NCBI GenBank assembly: GCA_020850355.1
Contig: JADZEX010000061.1
Span: 21,723 to 85,722, forward strand
Direction: 5' to 3'
Length of the DNA: 64,000 nucleotides
Source: Fimbriimonadaceae bacterium
GTDB taxonomy: Bacteria; Armatimonadota; UBA10988
Part shown: positions 7,923 through 16,441 of the stretch, piece by piece
Numbering within the stretch: the stretch's first letter is position 1
Layout of the letters: every line of letters starts with the position of its first letter
Program-made: the position numbers and the translations under genes
Notes under the pieces: model-generated
Seen by the model: the letters and a program-made list of their open reading frames with translations, nothing else
Databases searched by the model: none
Told to the model about the DNA's origin: nothing

Positions 7923-8969
7923 TCACCGCTTGTCGCGGTGGCGCGAGGCCTTGATCGACTGGTAGCAGATGATCGCCAGGCCCACCACGGCCACCTCGAC
8001 GCAGGACTTGTCGGTGGCCGCCGCGATGGCCTGCGGACTGGCCGCCACCTGGTCCGCCGTGTTGAGATTGTCACTGACGACGATCAGACTGCTGTCCTGC
8101 GTGGCCATCTGCCGCTTCACCAGGCTGTCGCCCGGGTCACGGCTATCGAGGTAGGCGCCGGACGATACCGCGGCCGGGAGGTCCATCGCGCTCTCCACAG
8201 ACCGAAACGCCACTTGCGTCGGCGCCAGACCCTTGCCGGCGGGATCGAGCGCCTTGGTCGTCAGAATGCCGATGGCCTCTTGCGTCTGGTTGGCCAGGAC
8301 CTTCAAGTCAGCCGCATAGCAGCCCAGCACCACCTCACTGGAACCCGTCAACCGGATCGGCTCCTTTGGCTTGTACACGGGCACCAGGACCACCTCGACC
8401 TCGATCTGGCCACGCCGTAGCGGACCGTAGTCGAGCAACTGGCCGGACGGCAGGGCCGTCGTAGGAAGCGACAGGCGCAGGCTCTTGGCATCGACGCTGC
8501 GGAAGATGGTCTCCGGCAGTGCCCCTCCACCGACCAGCTTGCGCAGCACCGGGGTGGCGGCCCGCACCGCACGATCGGCGCGGTCAAGGTTGCCGACAGG
8601 TAGCTGCTCGATCTGCCAGGGCACCCCAGGATTGGTGCTGAGCTCGCCGCGCAGGACCGACAACTGCCCCTCAACCTGCGAGTCGATCAGCTGCTTCAGG
8701 CACTCGGCGTCCTTCTCCAGCAGTTGCCGTTGGGTCAGCCGATCCAACGCCGACGCCAGATGGTACCGATTCACCGGCCAGTCGCCGTGGAACAGGCCAT
8801 CGGGTAGCACACCCATGGTGTCCGTGCGGATGTTGTTCATCACCGCGGAGTAGTAGCCGCTGGTCTCCGGGACGTCGGTCGGCCCACCGGTCTTACCGAC
8901 GACAAGGCTGCCGGCAACAAAGCCGAGCACGGCGACGAGTCCAAGCTTCCGATTCGTGACACGGTACAT
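7923..8969 (-). CDS. Exported membrane-anchored protein with one SLH-like domain
   Basis: 348 residues. An N-terminal hydrophobic signal/anchor (residues about 9-25) is followed by a stretch that reads like a single S-layer-homology domain at about residues 30-75: TDVPETSGYYSAV, then GVLPDGLFHGDWPVNRYHL, matching the SLH pattern of DVP...Y/W, G(x)PDGxFxG, and the R-Y that starts the last helix. The middle is polar with no recognised family. The C-terminus has one hydrophobic segment (VEVAVVGLAIICYQ) and a basic tail, so it may span or be held in the membrane. Second gene of a two-gene transcript; start ATG 8969 lies 3 bases after the upstream gene. Function unknown; a cell-surface or envelope role is inferred. 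Confidence 0.6.
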   Translation of the reverse strand: MYRVTNRKLGLVAVLGFVAGSLVVGKTGGPTDVPETSGYYSAVMNNIRTDTMGVLPDGLFHGDWPVNRYHLASALDRLTQRQLLEKDAECLKQLIDSQVEGQLSVLRGELSTNPGVPWQIEQLPVGNLDRADRAVRAATPVLRKLVGGGALPETIFRSVDAKSLRLSLPTTALPSGQLLDYGPLRRGQIEVEVVLVPVYKPKEPIRLTGSSEVVLGCYAADLKVLANQTQEAIGILTTKALDPAGKGLAPTQVAFRSVESAMDLPAAVSSGAYLDSRDPGDSLVKRQMATQDSSLIVVSDNLNTADQVAASPQAIAAATDKSCVEVAVVGLAIICYQSIKASRHRDKR

Positions 8970-8972
8970 TGG

Positions 8973-9902
8973 TTACTCCTGCTTCAGGTCGTACGAGGTC
9001 AGAAGGATCTGTTGACGTGACAAGACCAGCACCGCCGGACTGCCGGCCTGGCCAGCCGGCGGCCAGGAATCCACCCTCAGGGCGAGTTGTCCGGCGGTCT
9101 CCCAGACCACGGTGCCCACGATGTGCGCGGTGCGATCCGCGGTCGGGAGCGCCGTCGACCGGGCCACCACCGATGCCGGGACGGTGAGTGCCGCCCGCTG
9201 CTCGGGCAACCAGGGCAAGGGCCTCGAGCCGAGTCCACTCTGGCCCATCAGGCCGGCCACCACAAACAGACAGATCAGCCAGAACAGCGCCAGCTCGCAG
9301 GTCTCCCGACAGCAGTCCTGGCCAAACTCTTCCGGCCAGCCAGCGTCTCTGGCCCGCAGCAGCAGCCGCAGCGGCACGCTCGCCCAGTAGTCGGCCATCA
9401 CACACATGAACAACATGGCCGCGAGCACCAGCAGCAGCCGGTCCTCTGGGGCCCGAGTGCCGTCGAGCCACAACGAGCAGATCAGCAGCACCATCCCAAG
9501 CGCCGAGGCGGGCCAGGACCGGCGCCGATGCAAGCGCACCAGCGCGGCTCGATCGTCATGCCCTGGACGGGGCTGCGCCGGCTCCTTAGGCTCGACCGCG
9601 CTGGCCTGCGCAGGCTGCGAGCTCGCGCCTTGCCTCCCGCCCGCAGCGTCGAGCAGCGGCGCCAGCAGCCGCGGCAGCGCCGCCACTACCGCATAGCAGC
9701 AGGCAAAGCACAGCCAAAAGACGCAGCCGGACGCCACGTAGCGCGGCGAGCTGTAGCCGGGATCGACATGGGTCAGGCCGTTGGCCGCAAACTCGCAGCG
9801 GACCGTGAAGACGCCGACCACGTAGGCAGCGCCACCGAACGCCCCAACCAGCGCCAGGATCGCCTTGGCGGCTTCGGCAAGACTTGATAGACGTGTGGTC
9901 AT
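8973..9902 (-). CDS. Multi-pass membrane protein, unknown function
   Basis: 309 residues with about five hydrophobic segments: near the N-terminus (ILALVGAFGGAAYVVGVF), then VFWLCFACCYAVVAALP, ALGMVLLICSLWL, LLLVLAAMLFMCVMADYW and ALFWLICLFVVAGLMG, followed by a soluble C-terminal domain of about 90 residues. A basic, Pro-rich loop separates spans 2 and 3. Unusually Cys-rich for a membrane protein. ATG 9902 is preceded by a run of G (GGGGGG), fitting a ribosome site; the frame stays open to 10001 without one. It is the first gene of the cassette flanked by 66-bp repeats and is followed after 3 bases by the SLH-like gene. No family recognised. Confidence 0.6.
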   Translation of the reverse strand: MTTRLSSLAEAAKAILALVGAFGGAAYVVGVFTVRCEFAANGLTHVDPGYSSPRYVASGCVFWLCFACCYAVVAALPRLLAPLLDAAGGRQGASSQPAQASAVEPKEPAQPRPGHDDRAALVRLHRRRSWPASALGMVLLICSLWLDGTRAPEDRLLLVLAAMLFMCVMADYWASVPLRLLLRARDAGWPEEFGQDCCRETCELALFWLICLFVVAGLMGQSGLGSRPLPWLPEQRAALTVPASVVARSTALPTADRTAHIVGTVVWETAGQLALRVDSWPPAGQAGSPAVLVLSRQQILLTSYDLKQE

Positions 9903-10031
9903 CACACCCCCCGTTGGAGGCTGCCAGACCTGACAGCCGCACGACCCATTCTCCCGGCCATCGGGCGCCCGGTTCAGGGCGGACCGTCGCCGCCTGACCA
10001 CTGTGCTGCCATGCTTGGTAAACTACAAAGG

Positions 10032-10060
10032 ACATTACCCATGCGTGGCCACCAAGTCAA
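10032..10060 (-). promoter_or_regulatory. Sigma-70-like promoter of the membrane/SLH cassette
   Basis: On the minus strand TTGACT (10060-10055), a 17-base spacer, and TAATGT (10037-10032). Transcription would start near 10025, about 120 bases before ATG 9902. Confidence 0.6.
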
Positions 10061-10221
10061 GCGGCAGAATCAGATTCATGTTGTTCAGACGACGTTGCAG
10101 GTCGCGCAGGCTAGTCAGGCAGGCTGCCGAAGCGGTGGTCGCGTGCGGGGGTGAACAGCCAGGCGGTCTGCTCAGCGCGGCGTCGCGTCAGGAACCGTAG
10201 CCCTTGGGCACCAAGGAAGAC

Positions 10222-10287
10222 GGCGGCCTCCGCAAGATCGAGCCGCGGGAGCTGCAGGCGACCCGCCTGCCCGCGCCGTAGGTGGGA
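10222..10287 (+). repeat. Right copy of the 66-bp direct repeat
   Basis: Base-for-base copy of 7838-7903, including the methyltransferase terminal codons and TAG. Identity stops sharply on both sides: GAC instead of CAG precedes it and TCGG instead of ACCG follows. It lies 36 bases before the GH106-like start. Confidence 0.93.
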
Positions 10288-10323
10288 TCGGTTAAGATGG
10301 CGGCGCGGCGTGGAGCTTGGCCG

Positions 10324-13300
10324 ATGATACGCGGCGCCATTCTGGTTGGTTTGTTGACCGCCCTGCTCGATCCGGTCGGGGCGGCGACTTTGGCGGAGAA
10401 GCAGAGTCTGCCCTTCGAGCAGGTCCGGGCCCAGTTGGCGCAGCCGCCACAACACTATGCGCCGTTCGTGTTTTGGTTCTGGGACGAGCCGCTGGACCAG
10501 CCGAAGCTGACCGCGATGGCGACCCGGCTGGCGGCGCAGGGGTTCAATCCGGGCTATGCGCACCCGCGGACCACCGCGCCGGGGGTGGGGCGGCAGCGGC
10601 CGTTGCCGCCGGAGCAGTGGCTCTCACCGGACTGGTTCGACTGCTTCCGCAGCGCTCTGGGAGCGGCCGAGGCGGCTGGCGCGCAGCTCGGCTTCTGCGA
10701 CGAGTACATGTGGCCGAGCTTCCAGGCCGCCGGGCGGGTCGTCGCGCAGCATCCGGAACTGCGCGCAACGTCGCTGGACTGGACCACACACGACCTGGCC
10801 GAGGGGCAGGCGGTCGAGGTGCCAGCCTGCGCGTTCGCGGTGGCCGCGCGGCTGCTCGACCCGCCGGCCGCGGTGGAGCCTGGGCCGGTGCCGCTCGGCG
10901 CCTGGATCTGGACCCCGACCGGGCAGGCGCAGCGTCACGAGGCCTGGTTCCGGGGCACCTGGGACCTGCCCGCGACGGGCGACGCGCCGGCCGAGCTGCG
11001 GATCACCTGTGACAACCGCTGGGCGGTCTGGGTCAACGGCCGCGAGTTGGGGCAGGGCGACGACTGGTCCGCGCCGCAGACCTTCGACGTGGCGGCCGCG
11101 CTGCGGCCGGGGCGCAACGTCGTGGCGGTGCGCGGTGGTGGTGACGGGGGACTCGATGCGCTGACCGTCGGCCTGCGGGTCCGGCGCCGCGGGCAGGCCG
11201 ACCTGTTGCTGGGCACGTCGGGCCGGTGGCGCGTCAGCGACCACGAGGCACCTGGCTGGCAGACGCCGGAGTTCGACGACACGGCCTGGGCGTTGGCGCG
11301 GGTAGTCAGCACCGATCCGGGCGCCAGCCCCTGGCAGCTGACCACCCGTGGGCCGCACCAGCCGGCGCGGATTGAGGGCCGCAGCAGCCGCCTGGTGAGC
11401 GGCGGCGAGCCCACCACCTGGACATCGCCAGCGGGCGCCTGGCGGGTCTACGTGTTTCACGTGAAACAGCTCGGCGGTCCGAACTACCTCGACCAGCGGC
11501 TGCCGGCGGTGTTCCAGCAGATTGCCCTGGAGCCCTATGCCGCGGCGCTTGGCGAGAAGCTCGGCCGCAGCGTGCCGGGCGTATTTGTTGACAACGAGGG
11601 ACAATGGGGCACCCGGCTGGCCTGGTCGCCGACGCTGGCCCAGCGGTTCGAGCAGGACGCCGGCCAGGATCTGCGCCTGGCCTTGCCGTTGCTGCTCGAT
11701 GTCGATGGCGCGGGGCGCGAGGCGGCCGTGCGCTGGCGCTGGTTCGAGGCCGTCAGCAGCGTCTACGCCGAGACCATGGGCAGCACCAGCCGCTGGTTGG
11801 AGCAGCGCGGGGCCTACTGCATCGAGAACCTCTGGGAGGAGAGCCTGCCGTGGCAGGCGCAGTACGTCGGCGACTTCTTCAAGCTCAGCCGCGCCTACAC
11901 CATGCCGGGCAACGACTGCCTCGGCCGCAAGGCCCTGGAGCCGCACGACTTCGCCGAGGCGGCGTCGGTGGCGGAGTTTGAGGACCGCCGGATGATGAGC
12001 GAGATCCTCGGCGCCGGAGGCTGGGGGCCGTTCACGCCGAGCTTCATGAAGCAGGCCGTCAACGCCGTGGTCGCCTTCGGGGTCAGCCACATCGTGCCCC
12101 ACGGGGTGTTCACCAACCGCGACCTGGAGGGCAACGTCTGGACGCCGGACTGGTACGACGGCAACCCGGCCTTTCCGTGGTACCGCTGCTGGACCGACTT
12201 CGCGCGGCGCGCCTGCTGGGTCGCCAGCCAGGGCCGGCTGGTGCCGCAGGTGCTGTTGGTGAACCCGATGGACAGCGTCTGGGCGCGGGCCCCGGTGGCG
12301 GTGTTCGACCCGGCCACGCCCGGCGACCTGTTCCAGACCGACGGCTGGTGGGGCCAGCGGGTGGCGCAGATCAACGCCGTTTACAGCCGCGCCATCGACG
12401 ACCTCACGGCCGCCGGGGTGCCGTTCCTGGTGGCCGACCGCCACTACCTCAGCCAGATGCGCTGCCAGGACGGCGCGCTGCGGCGCGGCGACCTGCGCTT
12501 CGAGACGGTGGTGCTGCCGCCGCTGGACCTGCTGCCGACGGCCACGGCGGCGAAGCTGGTCGAGTTTGCCGAGGCCGGTGGTGAGGTGCTGACGCTCGGC
12601 GAGCTGCCGCGCGGGTCGGCCGAGGTCGGTTGGGACGACCCGGCGCTGCTGGCACTCAGCGCCCGCCTGCGCCGCGCGCCGCGCTGCCGGGCGGTAGACC
12701 AGGTTCGCGACCTGCGCGGCCCGCTGCAGTTCCTGGCCGGTGAGTTCCCGCTGCTCCGCCGGCGCCTGCGGATCGGCGGGCGAGAGGTCTGGTGGCTGGC
12801 GAATCAAACCGGCCTGGCGCAGGCCGCCGAGGTCCGCATCGCCGGCGCCCACGGTCGGGCGGAGATCTGGGACTGCGAGACCGGCGCGATCCGCGGCCTG
12901 CCGTCGGTCGACAGCGCGGCCGGCAGTCGGCTGCACCTGACCTTTGAGCCCGACGAGGCCTACTGGCTGGCGTTCGACCCGCCGGCCGCGCCGCTGCCAG
13001 CCGCCGCCCCGGCGCCCGCTGCCGCGGTGCTGCGGGAGCTGCCCGGGCCCTGGCAGATCAGCTTGCCGGACGACGCCCAGCCGGTGCTGCAGTTCCCGGT
13101 CAGCCTGCCGCCGGCGCTGCGCGCGGGCGTGACGCGGCCGCTCGGCCCGTGGGAGGAGTGGCTCCCGCCACAGTTCAGCGGCGTGCTCGACTACGTCCTG
13201 TCGTTCGACCTGCCGACCGCGCCGCCGGGGGACGCCTGGCTCGACCTGGGCGTGGTGCTCTACGCGGCTGCGGCCGAGCTCAACGGCACCTCGTTGGGGC

Positions 13301-14085
13301 AGCGCCTCTGGGGTCCGCACCGGTTTGCCACCGGTCCGGCCCTCCGCCGCGGCCGCAACGCGCTGCGGATTAGGGTCGCCAACCTGATCAACAACAGCTA
13401 CGGCGACCCGCGGAGCGGCGGCCTGCTGGGGCCGGTCTGCCTCACCGTCGGGCGGCCCGGCCCCGACGTGGCGCCGGCCGGCGGCACCCCGGTGGCGCTG
13501 GCCAACGCCACCGCCGACCACTCCCAGCCAGACTACGAGGTCGCCGGCCTGCTGGACGACGACCCGCGCAGCGGCTGGGGCGCCTGGGACCCCGCACTGC
13601 GGGAGCCGGTGGCGCAGACCGCGGTGGTCGAGACGGTCGAGTCCGTCGGGCTGCCCGGCCGGCCGACCACCCTGGTCTTCGTGATCGAGCAGGCCTACCG
13701 GCCGCCGGACGGGCTGTCGCTGGGCCGCTTCCGGCTGGCTGCGACGACCGCCCCGCGGGAGACCTTCGCCGACGGGCGGCCGAACGGCGGCGCCCTGGGC
13801 GACCAGTGGCAGGTCCTCCGGCCGACGGTCTGCCACTCCCAACGCGGCACGCCGCTGCTGGTGCAGGCCGACGGCAGTGTGCTGGCGGCCTTCGGGCCGG
13901 CGGGGCCGGACGTCTACAGCATCGTCTGCGAGACCGCTTTGGGAGGGATCACGGGGTTCCGGCTGGAAGCTCTCGAAGACGACCGGCTGCCCACCGGCCC
14001 GCAACGACGCACGGCCGGCGGACCGGGCCGCAGCGCTGGCGAGGGCAACTTCACGGTCACCGCGCTGCGCGTCAGTCAGCGCTGA
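10324..14085 (+). CDS. Secreted GH106-like (alpha-L-rhamnosidase-type) glycoside hydrolase
   Basis: 1253 residues. Signal peptide MIRGAILVGLLTALLDPVGA; start ATG 10324 is chosen by GGAG 8 bases upstream. The mature protein opens with PFVFWFWDEPLDQPKL, the family-type entry to the barrel. A jelly-roll insertion follows (residues about 190-310; DNRWAVWVNGREL, LRPGRNVVAVRG). The barrel continues with FVDNEG, ENLWEES, FEDRRMMSEILGAGGWG and HGVFTNRD. A glutamine-amidotransferase-like segment comes next (FEAGGEVLTLGELP-type). The C-terminal region has a second carbohydrate-binding jelly roll and a discoidin-like module (LDDDPRSGWGAW) like those in planctomycete-type secreted proteins. Members of GH106 remove alpha-L-rhamnose from pectin, ulvan and similar polymers. 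Substrate is inferred. Confidence 0.75.
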   Translation: MIRGAILVGLLTALLDPVGAATLAEKQSLPFEQVRAQLAQPPQHYAPFVFWFWDEPLDQPKLTAMATRLAAQGFNPGYAHPRTTAPGVGRQRPLPPEQWLSPDWFDCFRSALGAAEAAGAQLGFCDEYMWPSFQAAGRVVAQHPELRATSLDWTTHDLAEGQAVEVPACAFAVAARLLDPPAAVEPGPVPLGAWIWTPTGQAQRHEAWFRGTWDLPATGDAPAELRITCDNRWAVWVNGRELGQGDDWSAPQTFDVAAALRPGRNVVAVRGGGDGGLDALTVGLRVRRRGQADLLLGTSGRWRVSDHEAPGWQTPEFDDTAWALARVVSTDPGASPWQLTTRGPHQPARIEGRSSRLVSGGEPTTWTSPAGAWRVYVFHVKQLGGPNYLDQRLPAVFQQIALEPYAAALGEKLGRSVPGVFVDNEGQWGTRLAWSPTLAQRFEQDAGQDLRLALPLLLDVDGAGREAAVRWRWFEAVSSVYAETMGSTSRWLEQRGAYCIENLWEESLPWQAQYVGDFFKLSRAYTMPGNDCLGRKALEPHDFAEAASVAEFEDRRMMSEILGAGGWGPFTPSFMKQAVNAVVAFGVSHIVPHGVFTNRDLEGNVWTPDWYDGNPAFPWYRCWTDFARRACWVASQGRLVPQVLLVNPMDSVWARAPVAVFDPATPGDLFQTDGWWGQRVAQINAVYSRAIDDLTAAGVPFLVADRHYLSQMRCQDGALRRGDLRFETVVLPPLDLLPTATAAKLVEFAEAGGEVLTLGELPRGSAEVGWDDPALLALSARLRRAPRCRAVDQVRDLRGPLQFLAGEFPLLRRRLRIGGREVWWLANQTGLAQAAEVRIAGAHGRAEIWDCETGAIRGLPSVDSAAGSRLHLTFEPDEAYWLAFDPPAAPLPAAAPAPAAAVLRELPGPWQISLPDDAQPVLQFPVSLPPALRAGVTRPLGPWEEWLPPQFSGVLDYVLSFDLPTAPPGDAWLDLGVVLYAAAAELNGTSLGQRLWGPHRFATGPALRRGRNALRIRVANLINNSYGDPRSGGLLGPVCLTVGRPGPDVAPAGGTPVALANATADHSQPDYEVAGLLDDDPRSGWGAWDPALREPVAQTAVVETVESVGLPGRPTTLVFVIEQAYRPPDGLSLGRFRLAATTAPRETFADGRPNGGALGDQWQVLRPTVCHSQRGTPLLVQADGSVLAAFGPAGPDVYSIVCETALGGITGFRLEALEDDRLPTGPQRRTAGGPGRSAGEGNFTVTALRVSQR

Positions 14086-14151
14086 CCCGACCCACGCTTG
14101 GTGCCGGCGCGGCGCGGGCAAGACACGATGAGGCACGTTGGGAGGCGACCG

Positions 14152-14697
14152 ATGGACATGATGGCGGTCGGGCAGTCGATCTTCCTGGTGAGCGCCGTCG
14201 CCGCGCTGAGCCTGCCGTTCGGCTTCGTGGTCTTGCGGGTAGCGCAGGCCTGGTTGGTGGACCAGACTTTGAACCTCGGCCAGGCGCTGCTGGTCGCCGG
14301 CGGCGTGATTGCCGTGCTGTTCGGCACGTTGACCCTCTGGGGCAGCGCTTGGATGCTGCTCCCCCCGGCCGCCACCAGCGCCCTCACGCTCGGCTGGTGG
14401 CTGTTCGTGCGCGGCCACGAGCGGGCCGCCGCGCGGCAGTACGACAGCGCGGAAGAACGGCGCTGTCTCGAGCTGCTCGAGCGCGACCCGCGGCTGGGCG
14501 CCGCCTACGAACGGCTGGCGGCGCTCTACGAGCGGCAGGGCCGGCTGGACGAGGCGCTGGCGGTGCTCCGGAACCTGCGCGAGCTGACCGGCGACCGGCT
14601 GCTGGACCGCCGCATCCGCGCGCTGCAGGTCAGCGTGCAGCAGCGGTTGGCGCCGCGAGCCGCCGCACCGATCCAGCCGCCAGCGTCAGTCGAGTGA
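14152..14697 (+). CDS. Two-span membrane protein with TPR-like cytoplasmic tail
   Basis: 181 residues. Two to three hydrophobic segments lie in the first 90 residues (SIFLVSAVAALSLPFGFVVL, ALLVAGGVIAVLFG, GSAWMLLPPAATSALTLGWW). A helical tail then carries one or two TPR-type repeats (AAYERLAALYERQGRLDEAL). GGGAGG 6 bases before ATG 14152 sets the start; the frame is open further upstream to 14098 but without a ribosome site. Likely a membrane-tethered interaction protein; partner unknown. The end overlaps the convergent ankyrin gene by 12 bp. Confidence 0.65.
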   Translation: MDMMAVGQSIFLVSAVAALSLPFGFVVLRVAQAWLVDQTLNLGQALLVAGGVIAVLFGTLTLWGSAWMLLPPAATSALTLGWWLFVRGHERAAARQYDSAEERRCLELLERDPRLGAAYERLAALYERQGRLDEALAVLRNLRELTGDRLLDRRIRALQVSVQQRLAPRAAAPIQPPASVE

Positions 14698-15081
14698 CCG
14701 CAGGAAGTCCAAGACCGGCGCCGCTGCCTCGCCGCCCATCTCGGCGTGGACAAACAGCGGGATGCCGTGCGGGCCGGGCGAATCACGAAGCGAGGGATCG
14801 ATGCTCAGCAGGGCCTGCACGACGGGCAGCCAGCCGAGCATCGCCGCCACGAACAGGTCGGGGCGCGCGCCGTGGGCCAGGAGGTGCTCGGCGAGCGCCC
14901 GCTGGCCGGTGTGCGCGGCCGCGCCCAGGGCGGTTTCAAAGTCGCCGCCGCCCCAGTCCCAGGCCGCGTTGACCAACATCGGCTGCTCCGCCAGAAGGGC
15001 CTGCACGCGCTCCAGGTCGCCATGCGCCGCCGCCACGAACTCCCGCACCAGCGCCGCTGGCAAAGCTGCCACTGCCTCCAT
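14686..15081 (-). CDS. Short ankyrin-repeat protein
   Basis: 131 residues made of about three ankyrin repeats: FVAAAHGDLERVQALLAEQP, then ALGAAAHTGQRALAEHLLAHGA and LFVAAMLGWLPVVQALLS. The last repeat is followed by HGIPLFVHAEMGGE. No signal peptide or enzyme domain; such proteins bind other proteins. Start ATG 15081 has GGAGG 7 bases upstream. It faces GAPDH across a 204-bp intergenic region. Confidence 0.75.
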   Translation of the reverse strand: MEAVAALPAALVREFVAAAHGDLERVQALLAEQPMLVNAAWDWGGGDFETALGAAAHTGQRALAEHLLAHGARPDLFVAAMLGWLPVVQALLSIDPSLRDSPGPHGIPLFVHAEMGGEAAAPVLDFLRSLD

Positions 15082-15210
15082 CACACCACCTCCAACCCCA
15101 TTGTGCGCCCCGTGCGCCGGCCTGTCCGCGGGCGCCGCGGAGACTCACACGCCGCTCAAAGCGTTATGCTAGAACAGGCTGGCGGTGGATAAGCCACCAC
15201 CCCGATTCGG

Positions 15211-15239
15211 TTGCCCGCAGCGACCGGCTGTGGTAGCAT
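15211..15239 (+). promoter_or_regulatory. Sigma-70-like promoter of gap
   Basis: TTGCCC (15211-15216), exactly 17 bases, TAGCAT (15234-15239). Predicted start about 15246, giving a 40-base leader with GAGGAAGG (15272-15279) before the ATG. A second possible -10 (TATGCT, 15165-15170) lies further upstream with a poor -35. Confidence 0.65.
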
Positions 15240-15285
15240 CGAGGGTCGTGGGCGGGAGCTCAGGAACCAGCGAGGAAGGTTACTC

Positions 15286-16305
15286 ATGGGTAAGGTTCAG
15301 GTCGGCATCAACGGCTTCGGCCGCATTGGCCGTGTCACGTTTCGGGCGATCATGGAGAACTACCGGGACATCCTGGAGGTCAAGGCCATCAACGACCTCG
15401 GGCCGGTGGCGTCCAACGCCCATCTGCTGCGCTTCGACTCCAACTACGGCCGGTTCCCGCTGAGTGTTGAGACCGGCGACGGCAAGCTGGTGGTCGGCGG
15501 CGACGAAATCGCCGTGCTGGCCGAGCGCGATCCCGGCAAGCTGCCGTGGGCCGATCACGGCGTCGACATCGTGCTGGAGTGCACCGGCTTCTTCACCGAC
15601 GCCACCAAGGCCCGGGCGCACATCGACGGCGGCGGGGCTCAGAAGGTGATCATCTCGGCGCCGGCCAAGGGCGAGGACCAGACCATCGTGCTGGGCGTTA
15701 ACGACGCCGACCTCGACCCCAAGACGCAGAGCATCATCTCCAACGCCTCCTGCACCACCAACTGCCTGGCGCCGTTGGCGAAGGCGATCCTGGGCATCTG
15801 GGGCATCGAGTGGGGGTTCATGAACACCATCCACTCCTACACCAACGACCAGCGCATGAACGACCAGCTCCACGAAGACCTGCGCCGCGCGCGGGCCGGG
15901 GCGGTCAACATGATCCCGACGTCGACCGGCGCGGCGAAGGCTATCAGCCTGGTGCTGCCGGAGCTGAAGGGCAAGATGCACGGCTTCTCGATGCGCGTGC
16001 CGACCCCGACGGTCTCCTGCGTCGACCTGACGGTGCAGACCATCAAGCCGCTGGGCACCGCCGACGATGTCAACGCCGCGCTGCGCGCCGCTGCCAACGA
16101 GCCGTACCTCGGCTACACCGACGCGCCGGCCGTGTCGACCGACTTCCGGCAGGACAGCCGCAGCTCCATCATGGACCTCGGCATGACCACCGTGCTCGGC
16201 GACCGCGCCCTCAAGGTGCTGAGCTGGTACGACAACGAGTGGGGCTATAGCTGCCGCCTGGCCGAGCTCTGCAGCAAGGTCGCCAAGGGCCTCCCGGCCA
16301 AGTGA
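15286..16305 (+). CDS. gap: Glyceraldehyde-3-phosphate dehydrogenase
   Basis: Catalyses NAD-dependent oxidative phosphorylation of glyceraldehyde-3-phosphate in glycolysis. 339 residues. N-terminal Rossmann motif INGFGRIGR, Asp in AINDLG (favouring NAD over NADP), catalytic Cys156 in SNASCTTNCLAP, His183 in HSYTNDQ, and the C-terminal SWYDNEWGYS. The start at 15286 follows GAGGAAGG; the frame upstream lies within the promoter. A monocistronic unit with its own promoter and a strong terminator downstream. Confidence 0.98.
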   Translation: MGKVQVGINGFGRIGRVTFRAIMENYRDILEVKAINDLGPVASNAHLLRFDSNYGRFPLSVETGDGKLVVGGDEIAVLAERDPGKLPWADHGVDIVLECTGFFTDATKARAHIDGGGAQKVIISAPAKGEDQTIVLGVNDADLDPKTQSIISNASCTTNCLAPLAKAILGIWGIEWGFMNTIHSYTNDQRMNDQLHEDLRRARAGAVNMIPTSTGAAKAISLVLPELKGKMHGFSMRVPTPTVSCVDLTVQTIKPLGTADDVNAALRAAANEPYLGYTDAPAVSTDFRQDSRSSIMDLGMTTVLGDRALKVLSWYDNEWGYSCRLAELCSKVAKGLPAK

Positions 16306-16340
16306 CGTTCTCCGCGGCAGTCGTTCGCGACTACCGTCGG

Positions 16341-16375
16341 GTCGGGGCCCGGTGCGCCGGGCCCCGACTTCGTTT
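16341..16375 (+). terminator. Rho-independent terminator of gap
   Basis: Perfect 12-bp stem GTCGGGGCCCGG / CCGGGCCCCGAC (16341-16352 and 16357-16368) with loop TGCG, followed by TTCGTTT. Confidence 0.9.
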
Positions 16376-16441
16376 GGGGGCCCCGTCGGCGCCTGGGAAG
16401 GGCTCCCCGCGCGACTGCCGAAAGCCGTTGCGGAGTTCGTG

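Larger units (their letters stand above)
9903..10323. other. Non-coding 421-bp region between divergent transcripts
   Basis: Holds the minus-strand promoter of the two-gene cassette (10032-10060), an unusually A/T-rich patch for this genome (the line 10021-10080 is 30/60 G+C by hand count), about 120 bp with no feature I recognise (10090-10210), the second 66-bp repeat (10222-10287) and the ribosome site of the GH106-like gene. Confidence 0.6.

Noticed and set aside
10011..10100. A/T-rich patch as a replication origin or attachment core
   Set aside because: No DnaA-box cluster, integrase or palindromes. A promoter explains the composition.
10111..10230. Minus-strand frame or methyltransferase remnant left of the right 66-bp repeat
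   Set aside because: Its sequence has no convincing match to the methyltransferase beyond the 66 bp, and no ribosome site.
10624..14418. Very long open frame on the minus strand opposite the GH106-like gene
   Set aside because: Composition is the Arg/Gly/His/Gln-rich pattern of a shadow frame in high-GC DNA. It lies opposite a gene with signal peptide and family motifs.
15142..15170. Second promoter for gap (GACTCA-N17-TATGCT)
   Set aside because: The -35 is poor and a better promoter lies nearer the gene.
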